Positions 57,719 to 64,000 of a stretch of 64,000 nt of DNA are shown in pieces. The notes under the pieces are model-generated. The model did no database searches, was not told where the DNA came from, and saw only the letters and a list, made by a program, of their open reading frames with translations. Origin of the DNA: Bacillus_I endophytica_A. GTDB taxonomy: Bacteria > Bacillota > Bacilli > Bacillales > Bacillaceae_H. The DNA is taken from contig NZ_JALAMS010000003.1 in assembly GCF_026790145.1 (NCBI RefSeq), positions 310,001 through 374,000 on the forward strand. Direction: 5' to 3'. Both the position numbers and the translations under genes were made by a program. Numbering within the stretch: the first letter of the stretch is position 1; each line of letters opens with the position of its first letter.

Positions 57719-59503
57719 ATGAAAAGCAAAGGGGAGAAAGTGGTAAAAGGTGGAAGCTTCATTTTGGAAGATATTGATCCTGCTATGGTATACACCCCAG
57801 AAGACTTTACAGATGAACACAAAATGATTGCTAAAACAGCAGCTGACTATATTGACAAAGAAGTATTAAAAGAAGTAGAGCATCTTGAGAATCATGAGTT
57901 TGACCGATCTGTGAAGCTGTTGAAAAAAGCAGGGGATCTTGGATTGCTTGGCGGAGATATTCCAGAGGAGTATGGGGGACTTGATCTTGATAAAATCAGC
58001 TCAGCCCTTGTAGCGGAAAAGTTTTCAAAAGCAGGCGGATTCTCTATTACTCACGGAGCGCACGTTGGAATTGGTTCTTTGCCAATTGTTCTTTTCGGTA
58101 CAGAACAGCAAAAGCAAACATACTTACCTGAGCTTGCAAGCGGGGATAAGATTGCAGCATATGCTTTAACAGAACCTGGATCTGGTTCTGATGCCCTTGG
58201 TGCTAAAACAACGGCACGTCTAAATGAAGAAGGAACACATTATCTTTTAAATGGTGAAAAGCAGTGGATTACAAATGCAGGATTTGCGGATCTCTTTATT
58301 GTATATGCGAAAGTAGATGGAGAGCATTTTAGCGCATTTATTGTGGAACGAACAGCAGAGGGAGTTTCAACAGGCCCAGAAGAAAAGAAAATGGGAATTA
58401 AAAGTTCATCAACAAGAACCCTTATTTTAGAAGATGCTAGAGTTCCTAAAGAAAATGTGTTAGGGGAAATTGGCAGAGGGCATATCATTGCTTTTAATAT
58501 TTTAAATATTGGCCGTTATAAATTGGGAGTTGGAGCAATTGGAGCTTCAAAACATGCCTTTGAACTTGCTGTAAAATATACAAATGAGCGAAAGCAATTT
58601 AAAACAAAGATTTCACAGTTCTCTTTAACAAAAGAAAAGTTAGCAACAATGGCAGCTAAGATTTATGCAACAGAAAGCTCTGTTTATCGAACAGTGGGGC
58701 TTTTTGAAGAGAGAATGGGATCCTTAAACGAAGCGGAAAGAAAAGATGGTGGAAAAGTAGCGGCTTCAATTGCTGAATACGCTATTGAATGTTCACTAAA
58801 TAAATTCTTTGGTACAGAAGTGCTTGATTATGTTGTTGATGAAGGGGTGCAGCTTCATGGCGGCTACGGATTTATGGAAGAATATGAAATTTCACGGCTT
58901 TATCAAGATTCACGCATTAATCGGATATTTGAAGGCACGAATGAAATTAATCGATTGCTTGTCCCGGCAACTTATTTGCGTAAAGGAGTAAAAGGAGAGC
59001 TACCTCTATTTGAGAAAGCGCAAGCTCTTCAAGAAGAAATGATGATGACAAGAGCTGTAGAAGCAGGGGAAGGGCTTCTTGACCAGGAAGAGAACTTAGT
59101 GAAGAACGGTAAAAAAATGGCTTTATTAATTCTTGGTCTTATTGCTCAAAAGTATGGAAAAAAAGCAGCGGAAGAACAGGAAATTTTGGCAAATGCTGCT
59201 GATATTATTAGCGAAGTATATGCAATGGAATCTGTTTTACTTCGAACGCAAAAGGCAGTGAGCGCTACTGGGGAAGAGAAAAATCAATTAAAAGTACGTT
59301 ATACCGAAATCTTTTGCCAAGAAGCATTTCAAAAAATTGAGCATCATGCAAAAGAAACTCTTTCATATGTTGAAGATGGGGATAGCCTCCGAATGATGCT
59401 TTCTGCTTTGCGTAAATTTACGAAATACATCCCAAAAAATATAATTACTAAGAAAAGAGAAGTAGCTGAAGTGCTAATCGAACAAGAGGAGTTTGCTGTG
59501 TAA
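57719..59503 (+). CDS. fadE: Acyl-CoA dehydrogenase FadE
   Basis: The FAD-dependent first enzyme of beta-oxidation has 594 residues. The N-terminal helical domain is followed by the beta domain with YALTEPGSGSDALGAKTTA and GEKQWITNAGFADLFIVYAKVDG. The C-terminal domain has LQHGGYGF-type residues QLHGGYGFMEEYEISRLYQ and the flavin-contact region IFEGTNEINRLL. A further helical extension of about 170 residues is found in the long Bacillus FadE type. It closes the fadNAE operon, before a terminator. Confidence 0.95.
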   Translation: MKSKGEKVVKGGSFILEDIDPAMVYTPEDFTDEHKMIAKTAADYIDKEVLKEVEHLENHEFDRSVKLLKKAGDLGLLGGDIPEEYGGLDLDKISSALVAEKFSKAGGFSITHGAHVGIGSLPIVLFGTEQQKQTYLPELASGDKIAAYALTEPGSGSDALGAKTTARLNEEGTHYLLNGEKQWITNAGFADLFIVYAKVDGEHFSAFIVERTAEGVSTGPEEKKMGIKSSSTRTLILEDARVPKENVLGEIGRGHIIAFNILNIGRYKLGVGAIGASKHAFELAVKYTNERKQFKTKISQFSLTKEKLATMAAKIYATESSVYRTVGLFEERMGSLNEAERKDGGKVAASIAEYAIECSLNKFFGTEVLDYVVDEGVQLHGGYGFMEEYEISRLYQDSRINRIFEGTNEINRLLVPATYLRKGVKGELPLFEKAQALQEEMMMTRAVEAGEGLLDQEENLVKNGKKMALLILGLIAQKYGKKAAEEQEILANAADIISEVYAMESVLLRTQKAVSATGEEKNQLKVRYTEIFCQEAFQKIEHHAKETLSYVEDGDSLRMMLSALRKFTKYIPKNIITKKREVAEVLIEQEEFAV

Positions 59504-59510
59504 TGACTAT

Positions 59511-59548
59511 AAAAAACAGGGAGAGCGTTCGAGCTTTCCTTGTTTTTT
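59511..59548 (+). terminator. Terminator of fadNAE
   Basis: AAAAAACAGGGAGAGC pairs with GCTTTCCTTGTTTTTT (two G-T pairs), loop GTTCGA. Confidence 0.85.
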
Positions 59549-59606
59549 AATGAAGATTCACGATAAAATGAGAAAGAAAATATATGGAATTATGGTGGTG
59601 TAATAA

Positions 59607-59963
59607 ATGAGTATAACAATATATGAATATCCAAAATGTAGTACATGTCGAAATGCAAAGAAATGGCTTGATGAACATAATGTGGAATATAACGCAATAC
59701 ATATTGTAGAAAATCCTCCTTCAAAAGAAGAAATTAAGGAACTTTATGAAAAGAGCGGTTTAGAGCTAAAGAAATTCTTTAATACAAGTGGTAAAAAGTA
59801 TCGTGAGCTTGGATTAAAAGATAAAGTAGCTTCTGCTTCAAATGAAGAACTTTTTGAAATTTTAGCTTCAGATGGCATGCTTTTAAAACGACCGATTGTG
59901 ACAGATGGGGAGAAAGTAACGGTTGGGTTTAAAGATGAGATGTTTCAGAAAGAATGGAAATAG
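59607..59963 (+). CDS. yusI: ArsC/Spx-family protein YusI
   Basis: The 118-residue thioredoxin-fold protein has the redox motif CSTC (Cys11, Cys14) in YPKCSTCRNAKKWL, and ends with LKRPIVTDGEKVTVGF. This is the arsenate reductase-like/Spx superfamily. It lacks known Spx interaction features that I could verify, and the precise role of YusI is unknown. It stands between fadE and gcvH as in B. subtilis. A GGTGGTG site precedes the ATG. Confidence 0.88.
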   Translation: MSITIYEYPKCSTCRNAKKWLDEHNVEYNAIHIVENPPSKEEIKELYEKSGLELKKFFNTSGKKYRELGLKDKVASASNEELFEILASDGMLLKRPIVTDGEKVTVGFKDEMFQKEWK

Positions 59964-60125
59964 AAGGATAATGCTTATTAAAAGTTTTTCTTATTTTAGA
60001 ATGCTTTCAAATAGAAAATATTCTATTTTTACGTTACAATTAAGATAATATGCGAGCGTTTATGTGCTCCCTTTGATAACGAATAAAAATGATAAGAAAA
60101 TGAACGATGTATGGAGGGAACTAGA

Positions 60126-60506
60126 ATGAATTTACCAAAAGATTTACGTTATTCAGAAGAACACGAGTGGGTAAAAGTTGAGGGTGACAAAGTAACAATC
60201 GGAATTACTGACTTTGCGCAATCAGAACTAGGCGATATCGTATTTGTTGAGCTTCCTGAAGTAGGAGCAACAATTGAAGCGGACGAGCCTTTTGGAAGCG
60301 TTGAGTCTGTTAAAACAGTATCTGAGTTGTACGCACCAATTAGTGGAAAAGTAGTTGAAATCAACGAAAACCTAGATGACAGCCCAGAGTTTGTTAATGA
60401 ATCTCCATACGAAAATGCATGGATGATTGTTTTGGAGCCTGATAATAAGGGAGATATTGAGAAATTAATGACAGCAGAAGAATATCAAAAAATGATTTCA
60501 GAATAA
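60126..60506 (+). CDS. gcvH: Glycine cleavage system H protein
   Basis: GcvH carries aminomethyl groups on lipoate in glycine cleavage and is the first lipoylation target, from which lipoyl groups are relayed to other enzymes in Bacillus. The 126-residue protein starts MNLPKDLRYSEEHEWVK. Its lipoyl-lysine is Lys63 in FGSVESVKTVSELYAP. The ATG at 60126 has a GGAGGGAA site; the upstream ATG at 60111 is part of that region and is rejected. It has its own terminator. Confidence 0.97.
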   Translation: MNLPKDLRYSEEHEWVKVEGDKVTIGITDFAQSELGDIVFVELPEVGATIEADEPFGSVESVKTVSELYAPISGKVVEINENLDDSPEFVNESPYENAWMIVLEPDNKGDIEKLMTAEEYQKMISE

Positions 60507-60545
60507 AAAAAAGGAATGTTTCCAAATGGGAAACATTCCTTTTTT
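60505..60545 (+). terminator. Terminator of gcvH
   Basis: AAAAGGAATGTTTCC and GGGAAACATTCCTTTT pair around AAAT, followed by T. Confidence 0.93.
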
Positions 60546-60631
60546 CTTTTGGAAAGGGAAAAATTTCATTTATGAACCCTTTGCTTTCAGGAGAATCTAT
60601 AGTTAGATTCGTCTAGAAGGAGTGAAGCTTA

Positions 60632-60877
60632 ATGTTAGAAAAGCGTCATATTGATGTAACGGACCGAGTTGTCGGAAAGTATGTAAATGATGAATTGAAT
60701 TTATACGTTGAAAATGAACCGATTGGGAAGATGACTGTTAACGAGCAAGGAAAATCAGAGTATCAGTTAAATAACGGATATCAATATCGCGATAATAAAT
60801 TTTACCAACATACAGATGTTACAACAGGTAAAGACATGAAGTACACCGATTGTGACAATGAAGAAGGTTGGTGCTAA
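60632..60877 (+). CDS. yusG: YusG (DUF2553) protein
   Basis: This 81-residue acidic soluble protein has DVTDRVVGKYVNDELNLYVENEPIGKM followed by GYQYRDNKFYQHTD, the YusG/DUF2553 pattern. Its function is unknown. An AGAAGGAGTG site precedes the ATG. It is placed between gcvH and yusF, as in B. subtilis, and ends at a terminator. Confidence 0.82.
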   Translation: MLEKRHIDVTDRVVGKYVNDELNLYVENEPIGKMTVNEQGKSEYQLNNGYQYRDNKFYQHTDVTTGKDMKYTDCDNEEGWC

Positions 60878-60903
60878 AAAGCAGCGGGATTCCGCTGCTT
60901 TTT
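60876..60903 (+). terminator. Terminator of yusG
   Basis: AAAAAGCAGCGG and CCGCTGCTTTTT form a 12-bp perfect stem around GATT. Confidence 0.93.
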
Positions 60904-61028
60904 CTCTTAAAGAAAGCATTTTACAAAATTAAATATGAAGAAACAGGGGAAAAGACGTGAGAAAGCGAATACTGTATACTAAAGGATAAATGGATATTGG
61001 TGTACATTCTAACAAACAGGTGATGACA

Positions 61029-61376
61029 ATGGTAGAAGGTATGGATAAGGTAATTATTGTTGAGGGAAGATCGGATAAAAAAAGAATTGAAAACATTATT
61101 AGAGAACCGATTGAGATCATTTGTACAAATGGCACGCTTAGCGTTGCCAAACTTGATGAAATTATTGATGCCACATTCGACAGAGACGTCTATATATTAG
61201 TCGATTCAGACGATGCTGGTGATAAACTTAGAAAACAATTTCGTCGTGAATTTCCTGAAGCAGAACATCTTTATATTGATCGAGCTTATCGAGAAGTAGC
61301 TGCTGCACCAAGAAACCATATTGCAACCGTGTTGTTGAGTGCTAATATTGATATCAACACAGAATTTTTAGTTTAA
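61029..61376 (+). CDS. yusF: Toprim-domain protein YusF
   Basis: The 115-residue protein is essentially a single Toprim domain: the Glu motif KVIIVEGRSDKKR and the DxD motif YILVDSDDAGDKLRKQF. Such small toprim proteins relate to the RNase M5 and primase type and may cut or bind nucleic acid; the function of YusF is unknown. ATG 61029 has an AGGTGA site; ATG 60990 lies close behind a likely -10 (TATACT, 60975-60980) and is less likely. It is followed closely by yusE. Confidence 0.85.
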   Translation: MVEGMDKVIIVEGRSDKKRIENIIREPIEIICTNGTLSVAKLDEIIDATFDRDVYILVDSDDAGDKLRKQFRREFPEAEHLYIDRAYREVAAAPRNHIATVLLSANIDINTEFLV

Positions 61377-61388
61377 AGGATTTGGTTA

Positions 61389-61712
61389 ATGATGCAGGAA
61401 TGGACAGAAGAGATTGTAAATGAAAATATAAACAAAGACGGATATCGCTTTCTCTATTTTTACACACCACTTTGTGGAACATGTCAGCTTGCAAAGAAGA
61501 TGCTTGAAGTAAGTGAGAAAGTGCTACCAGATGTAAATATTGGAGCAGCTAATTTAAACTATATGCCAGATAAGGCAAGTGAATTTAAGATAGAAAGTGT
61601 GCCGTGTTTGCTCATTTTGAAAGATGGGAAATTAGAAGAAAAAGTATATGCTTTTCATTCAGTTGAAAACATTATTGGAAAATTAGGTGCTTATGAAAGT
61701 GCTTTACGCTAA
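61389..61712 (+). CDS. yusE: Thioredoxin-like protein YusE
   Basis: The 107-residue protein has a thioredoxin fold with the redox pair Cys29 and Cys32 in TPLCGTCQLAKKM, instead of the usual CGPC, and the cis-Pro region ESVPCLLIL. It probably acts in cytoplasmic thiol exchange. It lies 12 bp after yusF and is likely co-transcribed with it. The start may also be the next ATG, at 61392. Confidence 0.87.
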   Translation: MMQEWTEEIVNENINKDGYRFLYFYTPLCGTCQLAKKMLEVSEKVLPDVNIGAANLNYMPDKASEFKIESVPCLLILKDGKLEEKVYAFHSVENIIGKLGAYESALR

Positions 61713-61727
61713 TGTAAAGCACTTTTT
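61696..61727 (+). terminator. Terminator of yusFE
   Basis: AAAGTGCTTTAC and GTAAAGCACTTT form a 12-bp perfect stem around GCTAAT, followed by TTG. It overlaps the yusE stop. Confidence 0.85.
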
Positions 61728-61861
61728 GACATATTTCTTAGGAAATAAAGGTGTTACGACATTGTTTGAAGTTTAAGAAAAGAGATTGTCGAGAAAAAGA
61801 ACAAGGAACAGGAAAAAAAAGAGAGAACTTTAACAATACGAGAAAAAAGGAGTGTAAGCGG

Positions 61862-62227
61862 ATGAAACTAAAAACATTAGTTCACAGTTTTATGAAACGC
61901 CTTACTAAAAGCGCTCACTTACTGCCGTTAATGGGAGAAGAATATTTTGTTATTTCTCTTCAAGATGAAACAGATTCCTATTCCTTGCTTATTTCAAAAG
62001 ACGAGCAAATTGTTGTGTCTGGATTAGTTCAACAAGCGAACGTTCGGATTCAGGGTGATAATAAAAGTTATTATGATTTACTACTAAGTTTAGAAGCTCT
62101 GCAGAAGCTAAGTAAACAGCACCAAGTGGTTATAGAAGGTAGTTTTGCAGACGTTCTGAAAGCTGAAATGTTGATTAAACTGGCTACGAAAGAGCAAAAA
62201 GGAAAAGTTGTACAGTTAGCCTCATAG
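61862..62227 (+). CDS. yusD: YusD, SCP2 sterol-transfer-like protein
   Basis: This 121-residue soluble protein starts MKLKTLVHSFMKRLTKSAHLL. It shows an SCP2-like fold (SYSLLISKDEQIVVSGLVQQANVRIQGDNKSYYDLL and VVIEGSFADVLKAEMLIKLA), a family that binds lipids or acyl chains. Its own function is unknown. ATG 61862 follows AAAAAGGAG; the open frame before it is rich in Lys and Arg and lacks such a site. It precedes the methionine transport operon. Confidence 0.8.
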   Translation: MKLKTLVHSFMKRLTKSAHLLPLMGEEYFVISLQDETDSYSLLISKDEQIVVSGLVQQANVRIQGDNKSYYDLLLSLEALQKLSKQHQVVIEGSFADVLKAEMLIKLATKEQKGKVVQLAS

Positions 62228-62262
62228 CAAAAAATAGAAATGTTATCACTGTTGAAAATTAT

Positions 62263-62291
62263 TTGACATTGTTTATGATAGGTGCTACAAT
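62263..62291 (+). promoter_or_regulatory. Promoter of metNPQ
   Basis: An exact TTGACA at 62263-62268 and TACAAT at 62286-62291 are 17 bp apart. It drives the SAM riboswitch leader. Confidence 0.85.
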
Positions 62292-62330
62292 CACTCTCGT
62301 AACTTCTAATCGTTTAATTAAATATTGCAA

Positions 62331-62444
62331 CTCTTATCAAGAGAGGTGGAGGGACTGTGCCCGATGAAGCCCGGCAACCGTCAGATAATCTGAAAAGGTG
62401 CCAATTCCTGCAAAGTTGTGTAATACGACTTTGAGAGATGAGAG
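62331..62444 (+). ncRNA. SAM-I riboswitch (S-box leader)
   Basis: CTCTTATCAAGAGAGGTGGA at the 5' end, GGGACTGTGCCCGATGAAGC, CCCGGCAACC and AAAGGTGCCAATTCC are the conserved SAM-I aptamer blocks. GATGAGAG at 62437-62444 closes helix P1 with CTCTTATC. Binding of S-adenosylmethionine favours the downstream terminator, so the methionine transporter is made only when SAM is low. Confidence 0.97.
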
Positions 62445-62462
62445 AGAGGCTTGAACATACAC

Positions 62463-62497
62463 AACCTTTCTGCTCGTCGTGCAGAAAGGTTTTTTTA
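62463..62497 (+). terminator. Riboswitch-controlled terminator
   Basis: AACCTTTCTGC and GCAGAAAGGTT pair around a short loop, followed by TTTTTT. It is the expression platform of the SAM riboswitch, 123 bp ahead of metN. Confidence 0.93.
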
Positions 62498-62619
62498 TTA
62501 TGCTGAAAAGATTTTGTTTGGGGATACTATTCTTCATTACTAGGCCTCTTTATCGGAAAAAACTGACTTTTTAAACGATAAACAAGAATAACTGACAGAT
62601 CGAAGAAGGTGAATACGCA

Positions 62620-63645
62620 ATGATTACATTGAAGAACGTCAACAAGACATACAAAACAAAATCAGGTGAAGTTGTAGCAGTCAAAGACGTCAATCTCGAA
62701 GTTGGGAAGGGAGAAATCTTTGGGATTATTGGTTACAGCGGAGCCGGGAAAAGTACGATGGTTCGGCTTTTTAACGGCCTTGAGAAACCTACAAGTGGGG
62801 ATGTCGTAGTAGCAGATAACAACATTGGTCATATAAAGGGCGAACAGCTTCGAAAAGCTCGTCAAGAAATAGGAATGATCTTTCAACATTTCAATTTATT
62901 ATGGTCTCGAACTGTACGTGATAATATTTCGTTTCCTCTTGAAATTGCTGGAGTACCAAAGAAAGAGAGACAAAAAAGAGCAGAGGAGCTTATTAAGCTT
63001 GTTGGGCTTGAAGGGCGCGAGAAAGCTTACCCTTCTCAATTAAGTGGAGGGCAAAAACAAAGGGTTGGAATTGCGAGAGCACTTGCTAACAATCCAAAAG
63101 TCCTTCTTTGTGATGAAGCAACTTCAGCACTTGATCCTCAAACAACAGATTCGATTTTAGATTTACTTGTAGACATTAATAAAAAATTAGGACTAACAAT
63201 TGTCCTTATTACGCATGAAATGCATGTTATTCGCAAAATTTGCCATCGTGTAGCAGTGATGGAGAGCGGGAATATTGTGGAGCATGGGGAAGTATTAGAA
63301 GTCTTCCGCAATCCACAGCAGAACGTAACAAAACGTTTCGTGAAGCAAATAGCAGAAGCAGAAGATGCTTCTGAAACAATCTCTACTTTAGTAGAACGCT
63401 ATAAGAGCGGACGGATTGTACAGCTCACATTTATCGGAGATGATGCAGAGCAGCCGCTTATTACTCAACTTATCCGAAAGTTTGATATTGCGGTAAACAT
63501 TGTACAAGGGAAAGTGTCTCAGCTCCAAGATGGTGCGTACGGTACATTATTTATTCATCTTGATGGAAATGAAGAAGAACTAAACAAGGCATTAGCCTTT
63601 TTACAACAAGAGAACATCGAAGTAGAGGTGATCAATCATGTTTAG
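62620..63645 (+). CDS. metN: Methionine ABC transporter ATPase MetN
   Basis: The 341-residue ATPase of the methionine importer has Walker A GYSGAGKST (38-46), the signature LSGGQKQRVGIARAL, Walker B VLLCDEATSALDP and switch His in ITHEMHVIRKI. The C-terminal NIL domain (about 260-341), which binds methionine and mediates trans-inhibition, is present, ending in AFLQQENIEVEVINHV. An AGAAGGTGA site precedes the ATG. It is preceded by the SAM riboswitch and overlaps metP by 8 bp. Confidence 0.96.
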   Translation: MITLKNVNKTYKTKSGEVVAVKDVNLEVGKGEIFGIIGYSGAGKSTMVRLFNGLEKPTSGDVVVADNNIGHIKGEQLRKARQEIGMIFQHFNLLWSRTVRDNISFPLEIAGVPKKERQKRAEELIKLVGLEGREKAYPSQLSGGQKQRVGIARALANNPKVLLCDEATSALDPQTTDSILDLLVDINKKLGLTIVLITHEMHVIRKICHRVAVMESGNIVEHGEVLEVFRNPQQNVTKRFVKQIAEAEDASETISTLVERYKSGRIVQLTFIGDDAEQPLITQLIRKFDIAVNIVQGKVSQLQDGAYGTLFIHLDGNEEELNKALAFLQQENIEVEVINHV

Positions 63646-64000
63646 TGAATGGTTTCCAAACGTTGACTTAGAGTCTTTTCAACAAGCAACAGTTGAGACG
63701 CTCTATATGACATCTATCTCAGTTATTGCAACGTTTATTTTAGGGATTTTACTTGGACTCTTATTATTTTTAACATCTAAGGGAAGTCTATGGGAAAACA
63801 AGTTCTTTAACACGATTATTGCTGTTATTGTGAACGTATTTCGTTCCATTCCCTTTATCATTTTAATCATTCTATTGCTTCCTTTTACAAACTTTATAAT
63901 TGGTTCTATGTTTGGTCCAAAAGCAGCTCTTCCAGCATTAATTATTGGAGCAGCCCCTTTCTATGCGCGACTTGTAGAAATTGCGCTTCGTGAAATTGAT
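63638..64000 (+). CDS. metP: Methionine ABC transporter permease MetP (partial, 5' part)
   Basis: The first 121 codons are in the window: MFSEWFPNVDLESFQQATVE, then two membrane segments and the start of the permease signature region GAAPFYARLVEIALREID. The frame continues past the window edge. MetI/MetP forms the membrane channel that works with MetN. Its start lies 8 bp inside metN behind a GAGGTGA site. A binding protein gene (metQ) is expected next, outside the window. Confidence 0.93.
   Translation, partial: MFSEWFPNVDLESFQQATVETLYMTSISVIATFILGILLGLLLFLTSKGSLWENKFFNTIIAVIVNVFRSIPFIILIILLLPFTNFIIGSMFGPKAALPALIIGAAPFYARLVEIALREID

Noticed and set aside
1..64000. Mobile elements, prophage or CRISPR arrays
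   Set aside because: No transposase, integrase, phage structural gene, terminal repeat pair or regularly spaced repeat was found; gene content is conserved housekeeping and stress functions.

Overview
The window is chromosomal DNA from a low-GC, endospore-forming member of the Bacillaceae (Bacillus sensu lato). The gene families, the strong purine-rich ribosome binding sites, and the order of several blocks closely follow Bacillus subtilis. Spore functions are present (a KatX-type catalase, two CotF-like coat proteins, YuzL). The genus cannot be settled from the sequence alone. There is no phage, insertion sequence or CRISPR array; nearly everything is core or niche-adaptation genome.

Layout. 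1-6.2 kb: end of cggR and the lower-glycolysis operon gapA-pgk-tpiA-gpmI-eno. 6.3-10.9 kb: secG, carboxylesterase, rnr, smpB and the tmRNA gene ssrA, an RNA-quality and trans-translation block. 11-14.4 kb: a DUF4177 protein, a PiT phosphate permease without a normal start codon, and katX. 14.5-20.4 kb: aspartate/malate catabolism (ansR, ansA-ansB, mleN-mleA). 20.5-24.4 kb: a truncated ArsR-type regulator, yvbH, and a three-gene unit made of a LytTR regulator with a degenerate ABC-ATPase domain plus an ABC transporter. 24.4-27.8 kb, minus strand: an iolS-like aldo/keto reductase, a frameshifted yxbG-like dehydrogenase behind a sigma-B-like promoter, and a MurE paralog.

28-46.5 kb holds four two-component systems, each beside its likely targets: des-desKR (membrane fluidity and cold), an OmpR-type pair divergent from a BcrA-like ABC transporter (probably peptide or antibiotic detoxification), a DcuS/MalK-type pair behind a DUF485-symporter pair (carboxylate uptake), and the complete liaIHGFSR cell-envelope stress operon. 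A niacin permease (niaP) lies among them.

47.5-51.9 kb: a Fur-controlled hydroxamate-siderophore ABC system (binding lipoprotein, two permeases, ATPase) and yusU. 52-59.5 kb: spore coat genes, fadM, yuzL and the FadR-controlled beta-oxidation operon fadN-fadA-fadE. 59.6-64 kb: yusI, gcvH, yusG, yusF, yusE, yusD, then a SAM-I riboswitch with metN and the start of metP. The order from yusV/yusU to metNP matches the B. subtilis yus region.

Regulatory DNA is unusually readable here. Operator-like palindromes sit in place for DesR, LiaR, Fur, FadR, NiaR and the OmpR-type regulator. The most noteworthy anomalies are the LytTR/pseudo-ABC regulator, the missing pit start codon, and the yxbG frameshift located exactly at a perfect 26-bp palindrome.
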